The notes under the pieces were generated by a model that was given only the letters and a program-made list of their open reading frames with translations, made no database searches and had not been told where the DNA came from. Source: an uncultured Oscillospiraceae bacterium (GTDB lineage: Bacteria; Bacillota; Clostridia; Oscillospirales; Acutalibacteraceae). From it: a stretch of DNA of 16,496 nucleotides. Positions 14,499-16,496 of the stretch are shown here, in pieces. The stretch lies in assembly GCA_900549775.1 (NCBI GenBank), contig URPR01000022.1:1-16496 (forward strand), given 5' to 3'. The translations under genes were made by a program, and so were the position numbers. Numbering within the stretch: position 1 is the first letter of the stretch; every line of letters starts with the position of its first letter.

Positions 14499-15614
14499 TT
14501 ACGCCGTTTCACTTGTTAATCTGCGTAAATTGTACTCCAAATAAGCCAGCACTATCTCAGGTACCTTTAGATTTTGACCGATACAAAAACTACTGATATT
14601 TCTAATTTGACTTATCCCTGACGTTTTTTATATAGGTATAAGTTATTACTAATTCAGTTGATCAACATCACCTAAAATGTCTTGATAAGGAAATCTTAAA
14701 ATTTTTCGATATTTTGGATTTAGCGCATTGTTTTTATCATATTTCAATTCTTTTATAGAAAATCCCTCTTATTTTTTGAATCCACCCGATTTGGGTTTTA
14801 TGACTAGGCAACTTATATCATTTTGTTCACATTCAAAAATATCTTTGCCGTTGTAATAGACTTTATCTGCCAAAACCATTATATGATCTACTTTTACGCA
14901 CCTTTAGTCAATTTTGACACAGAAAACAAACTCCCTTTATTATCCCGCTTAAGTATTTGATTTCAACAATCATACTGTTTTTCGCACCAACTGCAGTTTG
15001 CACATTGTAACATACGTCAAGTGTTCTGTCGTTACCATTTCGGTGCACCTATCTTGAATCTGGGGTAACCGTCAAAATTTCATTTTCTTCTTTAAGCATA
15101 TTGTGTAAGTCTTCAAATTTCTTTTTTCTATACTATAAAATTCTTGCTTCACGGTAATTCGATTATGATTATTTTTCTGGAATTATTTTGTACGAATCTT
15201 TGTCACATCTGTCACAACTATTTTGCCTCCGTAAAGTCCTTGTTCTCTCCACATTTCTGAAAATTCATGAAACGTCTGCCTTAATGCCTTTGCATTATCT
15301 CTTCGAAAGTTACATATGGTCTCATCATTTGGCTTTAATCCATCCATTAATCACATTACTTCGATGTTTCTACACGTTCCATATCGAAGTTTAGCTGATG
15401 AATTTATTCTATTCAAATAGCCATAAATGTACAAATTAAACATTATTCTATGATCATATGGATGACATCCAGTTTTTTACTTAATATTTATTCAATATTT
15501 TTCATGTCTAAATGCTCTAATTACATGGCATATGTGATTTTCCCCTACAATATCATCTAAGAAAATTGGGGTTAAACTTATCTGTTGTTTATCTATTCCT
15601 ATTTTGTATTCCAT
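14499..15614 (-). pseudogene. IS1182-family transposase pseudogene
   Basis: From an ATG at 15614 the minus strand reads MEYKIGIDKQQISLTPIFLD, HPYDHRIMFNLYIYGYLNRI, KLRYGTCRNIEVM, a TAG where Trp is usual, LMDGLKPNDETICNFRRDNA and GLYGGKIVVTDVTK. Further on, in shifted frames, come NVQTAVGAKNSMIVEIKYLS, ADKVYYNGKDIFECEQNDI, IKPKSGGFKK and finally EIVLAYLEYNLRRLTSETA with a TAA at 14501-14499. The order and motifs (YxPxxxxxLxxYGYxNxIxSSxxL, DFRxDN, NVQTAVD, ADKGYxxGxE, YNLRR) match IS1182 transposases. At least five stops or frameshifts make it non-functional. The length of about 1.1 kb is shorter than intact members, so there are internal deletions. No terminal inverted repeats could be assigned with confidence. 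Confidence 0.82.
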
Positions 15615-15650
15615 TGTACTAGTCTTTTCTATTCATTAATCTATTCCTAG

Positions 15651-15846
15651 TTATATTCTTTTCGCCTTTTTGCACAGACTGAACTGTACACCGTAAATTA
15701 TTTTTAACCCAGCAATCATCTGATGATTTTGAATTTTTGAATCACATTCAGCCCAATCGACTATTCCAATTGCATTTTTTGGTAAACAAAACCAAATAAA
15801 TAGTGCAACCCAAAAACGCGAGCATTTTGTTTCATCATCAACTACA
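15651..15846 (-). pseudogene. Possible PHP-domain fragment of DNA polymerase III alpha (PolC/DnaE-like)
   Basis: An uninterrupted frame of about 64 codons between two stops, without a start codon, reads VVDDETKCSRFW and then PKNAIGIVDWAECDSKIQNH and MIAGLKIIYGVQFSL. PHP domains of bacterial polymerase III alpha subunits have HLHTKCSxFDG, then KAIAITDHGV, then about 15 residues later IKxIYGVExYL. The spacing and the order of the three blocks agree, with the metal-binding His residues lost (HLHT reads DDET, DHG reads DWA). I read it as a decayed fragment, perhaps from a phage or a relic polymerase gene. The match is by eye and short, so chance remains possible. Confidence 0.35.
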
Positions 15847-16496
15847 TTCTATACGCGATTTGCATCCGGATGCTATCCGGTGCTGAGGAACAGCGAGCTG
15901 CAAGCTGATTAAATTATCAATTTTCGCAGCATTGGCAGCTGTGTAAGTTGTGTTGCCTGTTGCTACTAAGTTTGTCGTTGAAGTTGCACCCGTCATGTGG
16001 TTGTTCGCGGCACCTGTCCTAACAAGTAATTTCTTTTCCCAAAATTCTGCGAACGCTTGAGCCATTTTGTTCGTCAGGAAATTTGTAACATTGATATCTA
16101 CATTGTTCAAAAGCTTGCGACTAATGACCGACAAAGCCCCGTGTGAGTGGCCTTTAAGCTCGATGGAAGTAAACTTTCCTTGACCTACAACAAGCGCCGT
16201 GAATTCGTCACCCTGATATGCGACATTTATGTCACCTGTAGGACTGTCAACACCATTATCCGAGCCATAAACCGGGATTTCCAGCGTGCCTTTGGTACTA
16301 AACTTCTCAACTTTTTTGTAAATAGGGGAAAGTTCCTTAACTTTTTCAATGATTTTTTTCGCAATAGTCGTTGGAACAATTGCACCGTTGCTACCATAGG
16401 ACATTCCAGGACTAGCAGCCCTTTCTTCACCAGTGATGATGAAGTCAACAAATGCGCGCTCCTCCCTTTTTTCTTCTTGATTTTCTGTCTCTTCAT
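15838..16496 (-). pseudogene. HK97-type phage major capsid protein, truncated and partial at the right edge
   Basis: The frame is open from the right edge, so the true start lies outside; 218 residues are visible before a TAG at 15840-15838. RAFVDFIITGEERAASPGMS, YGSNGAIVPTTIAKKIIEKV, GTLEIPVYG, SVISRKLLNNVDINVTNFLT and AAKIDNLISLQLAVPQ follow the order of HK97-fold major capsid proteins of tailed phages. After LAVPQ, where the P-domain and A-domain should continue, the sequence turns into HRIASGCKSRIECS and stops, so the C-terminal part is missing. An ATG at 16404 could be taken as a start, but the conserved upstream residues in frame argue against it. The region is visibly richer in G and C than the rest of the window, consistent with a phage origin. 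Confidence 0.78.

Noticed and set aside
15838..16404. Capsid gene starting at the ATG at 16404
   Set aside because: The same frame is open upstream to the edge and encodes conserved capsid residues (RAFVDFIITGEERAA), so the gene begins outside the window.
1..16496. CRISPR arrays, tRNA or rRNA genes, riboswitches
   Set aside because: No regularly spaced repeats, no cloverleaf or conserved rRNA segments, and only a very short operon leader were seen on either strand.

Overview
The window is AT-rich with strong AGGAGG-type ribosome binding sites, which suggests a low-GC, Firmicutes-like anaerobe; the sequence alone does not fix the species. Its centre is one intact ten-gene operon on the minus strand (13763 down to 3382). 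Almost everything around it is broken: genes with in-frame stops, frameshifted insertion-sequence remnants and a clipped phage gene. That contrast suggests a genome undergoing reductive decay in which the operon is still selected (inference).

Layout from left to right. 1-1280: an AAA-ATPase/PD-(D/E)XK-type gene (minus), interrupted by two in-frame stops and running off the left edge. 1281-1737: no gene seen apart from a promoter for that ATPase. 1738-2411: a decayed plus-strand gene with a signal-peptide-like start, product unknown. 2412-3000: non-coding or heavily decayed, with a perfect 9-bp hairpin and a possible regulator fragment. 3005-3336: remnant of an IS5-family transposase. 3382-13763: the operon, behind a good extended -10 promoter at 13797-13825. 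14001-14419: remnant of a second family 2 glycosyltransferase. 14499-15614: IS1182-family transposase pseudogene. 15651-15846: possible fragment of a DNA polymerase III PHP domain. 15838-16496: truncated HK97-type phage major capsid gene running off the right edge.

In transcription order the operon encodes RfbF, RfbG and RfbH (which make CDP-4-keto-3,6-dideoxyglucose), a GtrA-type flippase, an extended SDR reductase/epimerase, a YerE/acetolactate-synthase-like ThDP enzyme, an HpcH/HpaI-type aldolase, a HAD phosphatase, a GtrB-like polyprenyl-phosphate glycosyltransferase and a GT-C-like multi-membrane-span transferase. The simplest reading is a self-contained cassette. It would make a CDP-linked branched 3,6-dideoxyhexose related to yersiniose, load it on undecaprenyl phosphate, flip it across the membrane and attach it to a surface polymer. 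The aldolase and phosphatase are not part of the known yersiniose route and may supply or tailor an unusual side chain. No RfbI/E3 reductase partner for RfbH is present in the window.
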